Source: Sarcocystis neurona
Lineage: Eukaryota; Apicomplexa; Conoidasida; Eucoccidiorida; Sarcocystidae
Length of the DNA stretch: 64,000 nt
NCBI GenBank assembly: GCA_000727475.1
Contig: KL647307.1
Location: 2,039,369-2,103,368, forward strand
Direction of reading: 5' to 3'
The notes below the pieces were generated by a model. The model was not told where the DNA came from and ran no database searches. It saw nothing but the letters and a program-made list of their open reading frames with translations. How positions within the stretch are numbered: the first letter of the stretch is position 1; every line of letters starts with the position of its first letter. A program made the translations under genes and the position numbers. This document shows positions 43,206 through 54,559 of the stretch, in pieces.

Positions 43206-43989
43206 GGCCTTCCCCGTATACAGCTCTCCACGTCCTGCGGGCTTGCCCGCAGCCGGCAGTCACGTGGTGGCAGCAGCAGCACCGGCGCGGCCTTCCGCAC
43301 CGATTTCGTTTAGGTACGCACGGCCAGCCGCTGAGACAGGAGCTCGCGTTGTCTACTCACCAGCTGCCTTCCTTCCCAGAGCGGTTCCTGCTGCTCCGCC
43401 GTCTCCTTTGCGGCCTGCTGTCGTTGCTGCTCCGATGCATGCTGCTGCAGCTGTGGCCGGCCCTCGTCCTGCCGTGGCTTTACGTGCTGCTGCTGCTGCT
43501 GCCGTTCCTTTCCCTGCTGCAGCAGCAACTCCTCAACCCGCGGGGCTCTACAGGATGTACGTAGTGCCGCATATAGGACAGCCGCTGTCTAGCAGTAGCG
43601 GCAGCGCAAGAGCAGCAGCTGCCGCAGTGGCAAAAAATTCCGGCGCGCCTAGCGATAAACCGGTGCCACTGATCCCGATCGATGTATCCGCCCTGCGTGC
43701 GATTCCTGCAGAGCCTGACGACTTGGTAGGCCCTGCAGCAGCAGAAGCAACAGCAGCAGCAGGACCAGCAGCACGAGGACGAACAGGAGGAGGAGAAGCA
43801 GCTGGAGGAGCAAGCGAGCTGCCAGAAGCAGCAGCAGAACTTTCGCCTGAAGCCTACAGAAGAGAAGTAGCCAGGCAGGCGCAGGAGGCTGTGCAATCGG
43901 CCTATCTTGCTGGTGTCTGCGTGTACAGAAGTGTCCGGGATGTCGTGCGCAAAGAGATCGACGCAGCGCTCGCTCAGGAAGTTGATTGA
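43206..43989 (+). CDS. Ala/Pro-rich protein with Tyr-Pro motifs, terminal exon
   Basis: A strong acceptor (CGCCTCTCTCTAG) precedes 43206. The frame then runs without a stop to TGA at 43987-43989. It reads FPVYSSPRPAGLPAAG, SFRYARPAAETGARVVYSP, a long Ala/Pro run, then YRMYVVPHIGQPLSS. The C-terminal third is mixed and charged (VPLIPIDVSALRAIPAEPDD; SPEAYRREVARQAQEAVQSA; VVRKEIDAALAQEVD). The Tyr-Pro style resembles the flanks of the alveolin gene 4 kb upstream on the same strand, but the Val-Glu-Val-Pro repeat itself is absent, so membership is only a guess. The open frame extends back to 43126. Another plus frame (43907-44179: LRKLIEEAAKSGVLG) overlaps the end and could reflect alternative splicing or repeat noise. 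Confidence 0.5.
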
Positions 43990-44179
43990 GGAAGCAGCGA
44001 AGAGCGGCGTACTGGGCTGCAGCAAAAGTTGCAGCACTAGCAACAGTAACAGAGGGAAATTACAACCCAGCAGAGGAGGGTTGCAAATAGCAGCAGGAGC
44101 AGCAGCAGGCAGCACAAGCACACATGGGAGCTGCGGCTACAGACGAAAGTCGCAGCAGCCGAAGATGAAGTCGCAGTAG

Positions 44180-47100
44180 TTGTGGTGGAGATGCAACAGC
44201 AGAAAAAGAAGAGGTGCAAAACGACTGATAAAGGTAGGCAGAGAGACACACTAGCACAGGGAGCTGCAGCGGGGAGCTGCGCAAGCCGAGGAGAGATGCT
44301 CATGTACATTCAAGTCCATGAAGGTGGCTACATCCCCATATGCTTTTTTGCATGCAGACGTATACACGACTATACACGTAGACACACGTGTGTACATATA
44401 TACGTGTGCGTACTATCAGGCCATGGAGGCCAACGTTATCAGACGTCACGCAGCAGGAGAGCAGATACCCTTTTGCACATCGGCTGCAGCTGGAAGAGCC
44501 ACTACTAGCGCATATCATATATGCACACGTGTGTGTGTGTACATATCTGCGTACGCGGGTGTTCATTGCAGACGCAGATATTTTCTAGGCTGGTGGTTTG
44601 TCCATACGTAAACAGAGGCCTGTTTCAGTACGGGTGGCCGCAAAAACACGTTGACGAGGAGCAGCAGGAGAAACAACTCGCTGCAGGCGGCGGATCCCTA
44701 TCAGCACGATAGCTGACATGTCGAACATACATTGGCGCGTGGGCTGTCCTGTATCCGACATGTGTCTGTCTCTCTCTCTCTACATATATATATATATATT
44801 TGTATACGCGCGTGCCTGTTCGTCTTTCTGCCGCTCTCTGGTTGTGGTACGCGTATAGATACGAAAAGACGCGTGTGCGTGTCTCAAAGTGTGTAGTTTT
44901 GAGTCTGCGTGTGTTCGCTTCATAAGTGCCGCTGTGCACATTTATATCTATATATATATATAAATATTTATATATGAGTTTATGTGGGTGGTGCGACAAT
45001 TTTACGCCCCCAAATATATATATATATACGTGTTTCCGTTCCCTGCTATAGTTCTTGTATCGGTGCAGTCAGCGAGTTTCGCCGACGTGCCGCTTGTATA
45101 AATCCGCGGTGCAGTAAGGTTTCTTGTCAGAAGTGGTAGCTGTTGTTGCGACGCTAGCATTCGTTTTTTGACTGTACGCACACCCCGTGGCAGTCTCGTG
45201 GGAAAACAGGACTACAGCTAGACTTAGAGAGATACTTTTGATAATCATTTGAGTGCCATCGACTGAGCCGCGAATATCAGGTATCGCATGCTGCAGGGCA
45301 GCTGTGGGAGGGAGGGCGAGCTCACAGGCAGGTAATCTTCGAGAAGAACCGAAGAAACAGCAGCAGCGAAACAACAGAAGAAGCGACACCAGCGGCAGCA
45401 GAAGGCAGAACAAACAACAGCAGAAGCAACTGGTGCCTCCTGCCGATCGGCTCGCGCTTCCGACGCTAGTGGTGCTGGGGCCACGACTGTTGTCGCTGCT
45501 GCTGGGTCCGGAGGGCTACTCCTGCGGATGCTCCTCCTAGTGCGGCTGCTGCGGCTACTTCTGTTGCTGCCCTTGGTGCTGCTGCGGCTGCTCTCTCTTG
45601 CGGCTAGTGGCGAGGTGGTGGAGCCAGCGTGTCTGCTCTGGCAGACTTCGTATGCGACAGACGGAGACCCGCGCCTGACTCACGGCATGCGACGAACAAT
45701 CATCGTATCGGGTCACTGCAGGCTTAGTTAGTGGTATGCATGCAAGAGGACACGGGAGTAAAATCTGCAGCAGCCGCGGCGACTAGCCCACTGAGAATGG
45801 CAGCTGATCACGACCAAGCTTCGGGCGAATTGAAGAAGAATTACCGCCCAAGTAGGGGTGTTTGTGCAGATATACATGTGTACAAATACATTACGTATAT
45901 ACTTGTGTATACATCTCTGTGTTTGTGTCTTAGTCATATATATACATATATGTGTATACATATGGAGATGCAGACTTGGAGAATGAGTGTTGGACGGGTG
46001 GATTAGGAATACATTATTCTTGGTTTATACGTCCCATTTCAGCAAAAAACAGAAGTCAGCAAAGGTTCCTGTTGTCACCGAGGAGGACGAGGCAGCAGCT
46101 GTTAGGCTCACGCTCCGTCAAAGAAACCCGAACTACACGCAGAGAGTAGCTGAGACGAAATACCGTTTCTTGCCTAGGCCGCTGTTGTGCTTGGTGGGGC
46201 TGCCGTGTGGGTGTTCAGTAAAAAGGAAGAAAAAGTGGTGATGAAAAATAGGAGAGCTAATGTGCTGCTAGTGGTAGGTGTCGTGCCCGTAGAGCACGAA
46301 TCATACACCACTACTCCAGGGTTGTGAGAAATGGAATAGTGAGGACAGAAAAGTGAAAAGGATGGCATATTCCGACAAAGAAGCGTAATAAAGATGATGT
46401 GGTAACACGGAGAATATCGCAGAAGATAGCGACCTGACTAGTGAAACTGCCAGGGAAGTCTTAGTAAAAAGGATTAAAAGATAGTGCTAGATAACGTGGT
46501 GCGAGTTCACGAAATCGCAGACAGGGTTTGACGAAAGCAACAGATACAAAACAGAAAGAATTCCGACTGTTTTAATGAGGGTGGCACTAGTGGCAGACAA
46601 GAGGAAACACTACTCACATCAGAGTGGATTGTATTTAGTGGAGAAGGACTCACAGTTCAAACAGAAAATAATAGCAGGTAGGGACCTAGGCATACAGCAG
46701 TGTAAGAAAGAGAAAAACTAGTAGGAAAGGCAGGGACCGCTGACAGTCATATTGGGAGGAATGGGAGTATCCTCATCAGAAGTGACATTAGCAGTCTTAA
46801 TGCAAAAGATATCCACCAGAGGGGAAATGAGGGAAGCAGTGCATGAGACGAAGATGTTTTGCTGAAGAAGAAAGATCGATCGCGACGATCCGACATTCGA
46901 TCTGCCGAACCAGGTTGCCGTGGCGAGACCGAGGAAGCGCATATATTTACATGCACGTATGACAGAATTCGTGTGTAGCGCAGGAATTCAGCGGAACGAC
47001 GGTATATGATACTTTTGTAGAGCTGCTGCAGAACCAACACGTTTGTGCTTTTTTTGTTTGAATAGTGTGCTAGATGATGGGGGGCGTCAGGGAGATGCCA

Positions 47101-48414
47101 GCAAGGGATGCGAAGAGGAAATAGTGACGTAAGGTGCAGCGCTTTGTGTCGTAGTTGTCTATTGTTCTACTGTCCTTTGTTCTACTGCTAGGCAGTGGCA
47201 GTAGAATGTGTTCCGGTTGCATATGAATCGCAGCCGGTTGGAGAAACTAACACGAGACTTCCGCCAGGGTTAACAGCAGCTGCGTTGGAGCAGCTGTAAA
47301 GAAAACAGAAGAGCACAAACCTAAAAAAGATTGTGGTGAAAAAGAGAGGAACGTCGTCTTCACGTCCAGACCTTCGTGACTACGAAATAAATAGCGAGCG
47401 CACGAGCACAGCAGGCGTGGAGAGAGACGCGCAGGGCGTTTTCCTGCATTAGCGGAGCCGTCTTGTACGTCGGAATGGTCTCTGCGCACGCGACACCTTC
47501 CGCAGGTGTCAGGCATTCGACCAGCCTACAAATGGAGGCGGCTTATGTCAGCAAAAGCGCCCGGCTGGAAGCGAGTCCATAAGCGTGCGTATGGCAGCTG
47601 TGAAGAGGCAACGAAATTCTTGAATCGCAACATTTGAGTGTGGAAGGAACGACTACTCAATTTCGCGAAGCCGTGAAGGAGCTATATACGCCTCTTTACT
47701 TATGGAACACGTGTGTGTCTATGGAGATCCGCATTTGCAAGGTGAACCATGCCTACAGGCGCCGAAAGTGAGGCAGACAACTCGTTTCTTGCGTGCCTGC
47801 ACCTTCCAGTCTCCATCTAGCAGCATCTTTGTACAGACAGAGTTTGTCTTTGTTTTTTAACTAGTTGTTCCATACTTTCGAGTGTTGTGCACGTGTGGTG
47901 CAGTGAACCGTGAGATGTTGTTGTTGCCCGGCGCACCGGGATACGCTGAAGTACCACTTTTTTTTATAAACCTTGGTGGGATACTTGGAGCCGAGGCGCT
48001 GCAATGGATTCTCACTCGAAAATTATTTCTTTTCTGCTTGTCTACGTGCAGCGCACACACGCATGTGTGGAATTATGCACTTGTAAGCACCTACAGTACA
48101 TTCCACACGCAAGCACGTACATTCGTATACGTAGGCGTACAAGTGCACGTACACGTGTAGGCACGTAAACGTACCTTTCGACTCGCTTCTGTGCACTGTT
48201 CACACGCGACTCGCGTGCGGGACATTCAGCAAAACATAGAGTTGTACGTGTGAGACATGCTTCACATGAGACACACAACCGACCGGCACGTGCGTTTTGT
48301 CATACGAGCATGGAACATATAATCTGTTGATTTGTATATATATGGGTACACACCCATACTGGAAATCTACTGTAACTACAGATCTGTAGACACACACATG
48401 CGTGCACAGGTATG

Positions 48415-48461
<47 letters not shown>

Positions 48462-51400
48462 GTATATATGTGCAGAGGTAGCATTTCTGCAGAGTAACCG
48501 GGTGCGTCAAATCACACTCGAGTCTCCACTCAGCACGCAGTGCAGCACAGGACTTGGTACACCACCTCGTGCCGGGGATACGTGCGAGTTGAACACTTCA
48601 CGATAATACACCCGGTAGCTTCCCATCTTCATAAACACGTAGAACTCTATTTGACTTCTCCATGTAAAGCCCGTCTATGAGTGATACCACATAGGTTTAT
48701 TAGGATTCTGCAATGAACTCTACTGCCTATATCTGTAAGAGCACGTACATGAATGTATACATTCATATAGACACAAGTGTACATCTTACTGGTACACAGC
48801 TCAGAAGTTGAGTATAACAACTGGAAAAAAACATACGACACATCTCAAGTGCACTAACCGTGTGGGTCTCCATCGTCTACGTGTCTTCGCGTTGGATTCA
48901 CGGCTAGGTTGCCGCAACTGCCCTTGTCCGTGCTGCAGCATTCCCGACTTCTAATACCTGTTTGCAGAAGCAGTCCCTGGCATTACTGGCTGGCAGTTTT
49001 TGTAGCCTGTCTTCTGGTGGCCTGCAAATAGGTATGCTAGCACGCTCCCGTACGCCGATTTTCTTTTGAAGGGAAGAATTTGAAGTTTGTCCCCGGTGTC
49101 ATTTATTTTTCAGTGGAACACAATCTGGTTCTCGTTCTGATGCTAGCCTCCGCAGTATGGTATACTTGCAGATGCGACAGTTCGCGAAAAATAAGTTCTA
49201 TGTCGTTTAAGAGTAAACCTGTAGCGCGGCGGTGGTAGGAACAGTTTTCACAAGAGAACAGCGCGTAGTTGCAGCCTCTTCATTGCGCCCGTGGTAAAAT
49301 GGCTAGTATGGTGGAGGGCTACGATTAGAAGCACATCTGCAAATTTCACTCTTAATGAGACGCTTGTGGCAACGGTAGTCCCCAAGAACTTCTTGCGCCT
49401 GTACACTCGGTCTTGTAACCTCCGTCGACAAAAGCTACGGAGGGGGAATCGTCCTGCGGCGTGGCTTTCTCTCGACGATGCGTGCCAAATGAAATGAGCT
49501 TACTCCGAGCGGTTGCGTCGGCGTGCGCTGTGCTTCTATTTCTTCATAGACACTTACAGGGGAACGAGAGCAAACGCGCCCAATCCCCACTTAACACGTG
49601 TATATAGGTACCCACCTACAGTTGCATTCGTATATGCGCAAGTTCGTAAAGATGCGGGTGTGTATACGTTCTGGCTACGTCGTATTTTGGGTCCCTTTTG
49701 CGTGTTGCACATCGGAGAGAGAGACATGCTTGCTCGAATTCGATTCGACGCGCAGGCACTCGTGCGGTTGTTGGAACCAGTTCGCACTTCAGCATTAGCT
49801 TTATATTCTCAGTTCCGCAGAGGGTTCGGCACGCACTTACACACCAGTATACAACACCTGTGGACCGCTTCTGTCTACTATGTGCGCAACAGATTGTTTG
49901 CGCTTTGAGAATCTTGAAGCAAAGCAACTGCTCTAGGTCCATCCCATATTTCCTCTCTGCACGTGACGGGTTAATACTGTTGTGCCGCATGCACTACCAT
50001 TGCTGCGGTGGCACATCGGATGCATATGACATGCTTTTTCGCACAATGGGGTCGCTTCTGCTGATTCTGACATACGTTCGAAATGATCGCTGTCACCGCT
50101 GAGGCTGGGGAAAACGGCTGCGGCTGCGGCGCTCGCTGCTTCTTGTTCTGGCAGGCTTGCTGACCTCTCAGTCCCGCTCATGAGGTGGACGACACTAGTG
50201 CAGCGGATGCAGTTGCTGCGGCTCCGCGAAGGCCTGAAGTGGTAGAGGGGCCAAGGCAGCACTGCAGCAAGGAAGTCCCGAGTCATTGCGGTGCACTGAG
50301 TAATGTGAAAACCCCGTGTTACAGCGCCACAGCTTGTTGTGGTGCAGAAACATTAACCTCGCCAACAGTTGCGCGCTGTCTGCGTTTGGCCCATGTAAGA
50401 GACTCCCACTTTGTGTGCACAAGTAAGTTTCCATACAAGTAGTTACCTACTGAATTTTTTCACCTGGATCTCCAGTTGTACAAGGGTACAAATGTGAACT
50501 CTTGTAGAGACCGAGTACTGGTGCGTCGGGGACCACTAACGGCACCGTTAAGAGGAGAACTCACTTCTTTTCAGAGAAGACCCAATTATATGCAGACAAC
50601 CGTGAATAGATACGTGTGTTTCTGGTTGCATATGTGTTTACAACACACACGGTGCAGATCTACACTATTCAGAAATTTTCAAACAGTTCCCCTTAGCACC
50701 CGTCACCAGCTTATTTTCCCGCAGGAGGACTCGTTCCGTCATTCAGCGACACTTCACTCCCGGTGTCCAATCCTGCTGTGAGTACATGTCTGTTGCTTCT
50801 GCTTAGATACAAAAGCACTACCTGTTAATACAATATATATGACACAGACGCGGATACAATAGATAGAAAGATCTTTTCAGTCGCGGGAACTTTACTGTAC
50901 CTTCTACGTTTTTGGAACCACGAACATAAGAAAGACTATAACTGTGCCTAGGTGCTGGCACTCTAGTGAAGACGTGGCGTGGCCTGGCTACGTCCGTCTA
51001 GAGTCCTCGTCTTCATTCTGGGGGCGGTGTACCTTTACCGAGGCAACCTCTGCACAGCCTTCTTCCCTTCACCTCTGTTTCCTCCCACAGTAGTTTGTTC
51101 GCTTCTCAGACGCAACCTGTCGCTTTCTTAAACCCTGCTGCTCGCATTTCCTTCTTCTCGATTTCTTTCGCAGCGGCTCCTGCTGCCTGGACTCTCCCGC
51201 TACTGCCTTCGTTGCTACTCAAGCAGCCACCCCGGCCTGCTCTTGCTGCTGCTGCGTCAGTAACAGCGGCACTCCTGTTGCTGTAGTTTGTACGCAGGGT
51301 GGATCCGCTGGGAGAGCAGGACGTGTAAATATCTCTTTTTGTCCCCCTGGTGACAGTACTGGAGGTGTTGCTTCCAGTAGAGCTGCTCCTTAACAAAACG

Positions 51401-51750
51401 ACTGCTTTTCATGCTGTAGCCTTCCTATTTTTTTTCTTCCGACAGCCTCTAGGTCGTCCTGATAATCCCCCGCTGCAGCACTCTTCATTGCTGCTGTACC
51501 GTTCTTCAGTGCTGTCGCAGCTCCCTTCACTGCTGCTGCAGCTGCCTAGGTACTGTTGCTGCTGTCTGCTGCAAATGCTTCAAGACCTATCATAAGAGTA
51601 CTGCTGCAGTCGTGCGGCAGCTGCCTCTGCGTTATGCAACTCAGGGTTATGTTGGCAGCCCGTAGATAGTCACGTCACTATGATTCTATGTACACCCCAT
51701 CTGTGTCGGTGACCCCGCACACGCACAAGCAGATGCCCTTTCTACTCTTG
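44180..51750. other. Mostly intergenic DNA with microsatellites and eroded repeats
   Basis: No firm gene is seen in about 7.5 kb. A short plus segment at about 44,150-44,230 (AEDEVAVVVEMQQQKKKR, followed by GTAGGC) may be an exon remnant. An Ala-coded remnant lies at about 45,430-45,610. TA microsatellites lie near 44,784-44,800, 44,950-44,963, 45,014-45,028 and 48,418-48,469. Eroded Ala-type sequence occurs at about 46,240-47,290. Open frames at 49,513-49,990 on both strands and at 50,185-50,442 have random-like composition. Confidence 0.4.
48418..48469. repeat. Longest TA microsatellite in the window
   Basis: About 52 bases of alternating TA with one TG interruption. Frames through it read only Tyr/Ile. 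Confidence 0.95.
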
Positions 51751-51753
51751 CAG

Positions 51754-51893
51754 GTGGTATGAATACCGCTGCAGTTGGCTGCAGCGCCGCTGCAACTACG
51801 TTCACTGCTTCAGCTGATCCCATTCTCGCTGCTGCAGCCTCAGCTGCAGAACCGCTGCAGTACTGGGCCAGCGGCTGCGTCCCTTTCCTTTAG
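51754..51893 (+). CDS. Short Ala-rich plus-strand exon candidate
   Basis: After a TCTACTCTTGCAG acceptor the frame with ATG at 51759 reads MNTAAVGCSAAATTFTASAD, PILAAAASAAEPLQYWAS and GCVPFL to TAG at 51891-51893. It is short but has a clear acceptor and a natural composition. It would belong to a plus-strand gene running through 51.1-54.1 kb, in conflict with the distal part of the minus-strand frame in the same DNA. Confidence 0.3.
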
Positions 51894-53608
51894 AACTCTG
51901 TAACATCCTCCTAGTCCTGTTTTTGCTGCCGCGACTGTTGTGCAATAGAGAGAGGCCCCAGGAAGCAGCCGGTGCTGCTGTGTGCAGTTGCTGCCGCTTT
52001 GATTGCAGCTTCCTGTGCGGCTGCTCTCCTGCAGCATGCACCGCTAGAGGTAGGTGTGCCTGCCGTTGCAACTACTCTGACTCGCTCCTAAGAGGCGGTC
52101 ATGGAGAAGCTAACCTTTCTAGCTCATGAGAGGTGGTCCTTCTCTCACCTGCCCTCGTTGCTGCAGGACCCGTACTGTTATTGCTGCTTCATTCGTCAGT
52201 CGTGGCTACTGCTGCTTCTGCATGTGGGGGCGCTGTCGCTGCTGCTGGTGTTGGTATTAGCCTTGCTACGAGTGCTATATGTTGTGCCCGTACTGCTGTT
52301 GTCGTTTTCTGTATCGCTGCGCTCGTTAAGTGCGTCGTTGCTGCCTCGATTGCTGCTTTTCTTGTTGCAACTCGAAGAGCCGTTGCTGTCGTTGTTGCTG
52401 CCCCTAGGGGCAGTGGTAGGTGTGCCGGTGCTATAGCTTCTTTCCCTGTAGCCGCTGGTGCTGCTACTGCTGCTGCTGCGGTTGGTGCTACTGCTGCTGC
52501 TGGAGTTACGTGCTCTACTGTTGTTGTCCCTGACTTGGCCGTTGCTTGTGCTGCAGTTGCTGTTGAGACTTCTGCGTCTTCGGCTGATTAGCTTCACCAC
52601 CCCACTGCGGCTGCTGCGCAAGCAGCGCCAGGCCGCGTCTTCTCGCACTTTAACGGCAGCTTCAACAAGCCACTTTCCCCCTGCGGCTGTCTCTTTGTTG
52701 CTGGAGGATAAGAGCAGTGCTCTAGAAGAGGCCCTCATCACGGCGCGCAGAAGCAGGCTGCGGCGTCCTGCAGTCCCGCAGGTGCAGCGACACCTGCTGT
52801 TGCTGTTCCTGCTGTTACAGCCTAGGCGCTCGCTCGCCTCAACTACGGAACTGGCGGACGCAACAGAGTCTTTGCTGTCTCTCCTTCCCCTGCAGTTATA
52901 GCTATATGCCTCGCAAAACACCGGATTACTACTGCAACGCGGAAAAGAAGAGGATTGCTGCAGTATGCATGGCAACGGGCGAAGGGCTTTTCCTCCGTCT
53001 CCTTCCAGCGCTGCTGCCCCGCGCAAGCAGCAGCGGGACTGGTTGCTATTGAGGCCGGTGTGTCCGCCGGTGGGCTGCATGCCTGCTATAGCAGTCGGAC
53101 GCAGCAGTGTTTCAGCATGAGCTGATGACTGCTCCGTCCCCACAAGATGCTGCTGCCGCGGTTGCAGCTGCAGCTGCGATTCTTTCAGCTGCTGGAGCTC
53201 TTCCCAGTACAAGCCGTTGACACCTCGAGTAGCGGTAGCAAACGGGGTGCTGGTGTCTTGCTGCAGGTGACTGCAGCCGGGAGGGCTGTCGCTAGTGCTG
53301 CAAACACTGCAGCGCGTGCTGCTACTGCTGCTGCTGCCCCCACACAAGTCCAGGAGGCAGCCGCTGCTGCAGCACATGGTGCTACTTCCGCTGCTTCGGC
53401 TACTGCTTCTCCACCAAGCGACTGCAGGAATGTTATTGCTGTTGCGCTGACTGTTGCTGCAGTTAGTGCTGCTGCCACTGCAGCTGTTTGAACTGCTAGC
53501 CGGTGCCAGGCCGCACAAGCATGGAGCTCTTGATGTGCCTGGCGTGACATCCTCTCCTCCTCCTACTCTGCTGCTGGTGTTTCCCATGTTGCAGCTGCTC
53601 TTGCTCTT

Positions 53609-54109
53609 TTGCAGGCTACTACTGATGCTGCACACAGTAGGGCAGCTCATGCGTTTGTAGTGGACGCAGCAGCTGGTACTGCACACGCTTGGCGCATCGC
53701 CTGTGCTTCTGCGACGGCTGTTTTGTTTCTTCAGATTCCTACACCAACGCTCGCCGCAACTACAATCCGTGCGGCTGCAGCTGCAGCCCTCCCCGCTGCT
53801 CCTTCTGGAACTAACACGCTCACTCTTGCTGATAATATCGCAGATGCTGCTACACAGGGCACTGCCTGCGCACGAGTTGCTCCTCCTAATGAAACCTGCT
53901 TTGCTGGGGCACCAGTTGATGCTGCTGGGATTACGGTGCTCACCACACACGCTGCTGCAGATGGTTCTGCCTCTATCTTTGACGCACCTCACATCGATGT
54001 TGTTGCTATTGCCTCTGCTGTTCTCGCGGTTGCACCCTACATCGATGGAGCACCTGGTGCTGTTGCCGGTGCAACAATCGGCAGCAATGGAGTGGCGTCT
54101 AAAAGCTAG
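53609..54109 (+). CDS. Plus-strand Ala/Thr-rich open frame, competing with the minus strand
   Basis: This 166-codon frame has a balanced, Ala-dominated composition (AWRIACASATAVLFLQIPTP, TNTLTLADNIADAATQGTAC, ASIFDAPHIDVVAIASAVLA) to TAG at 54107-54109. Across the same bases the minus frame is Cys/Ser-rich and less natural. Similar plus frames occur at 52133-52591, 53147-53491 and 54269-54574. Either a multi-exon plus gene overlaps the minus gene, or both are products of repeat structure. I prefer plus-strand coding for 51.7-54.1 kb, but only weakly. Confidence 0.3.
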   Translation: MQATTDAAHSRAAHAFVVDAAAGTAHAWRIACASATAVLFLQIPTPTLAATTIRAAAAAALPAAPSGTNTLTLADNIADAATQGTACARVAPPNETCFAGAPVDAAGITVLTTHAAADGSASIFDAPHIDVVAIASAVLAVAPYIDGAPGAVAGATIGSNGVASKS

Positions 54110-54559
54110 TGCTGTTTTGTGGCTGGGTGGAAGTAGGAACAACGTATTGTTTTGTTGTCGCATTGTGTCTCTGTCGTTGCCGCAGGTGCAGATGAAATGC
54201 CTACGACTGCCGCCGCTATTTCCTCGCAGGACTTCGCATGAGTTTAATGGGAGGCAGCTCGGACTCCAGTGGTTGCTGACGCTGCTACGTCGGTGCGTTG
54301 CCCCTGCAACATTGCATGCACAGCTGTTGCTGCTACCTGTAAGACTCCTTCGTTTGTGAATGCTTTCGGGAGACTCCAGCCCGCATGTGTCACTGCTGCT
54401 GCTCCCTGCGAGCTGTGTAGATCCCACACTACTGCAGCAGCGCACAGCGCGCAGTGGAAGCAGCAACCTGCTGCCGCAGCAGGCCAGAGGACATGCAGGT
54501 GGTACTGGGACGGCGTGACAGAAATCCGTGCTGTCGTTGCTGCAGCAGCAGCAGCATCC

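Noticed and set aside
49513..49990. Overlapping plus (131 codons) and minus (124 codons) frames in non-repeat DNA
   Set aside because: Neither has a clear start, splice signal or natural composition beyond chance. They overlap each other almost completely.
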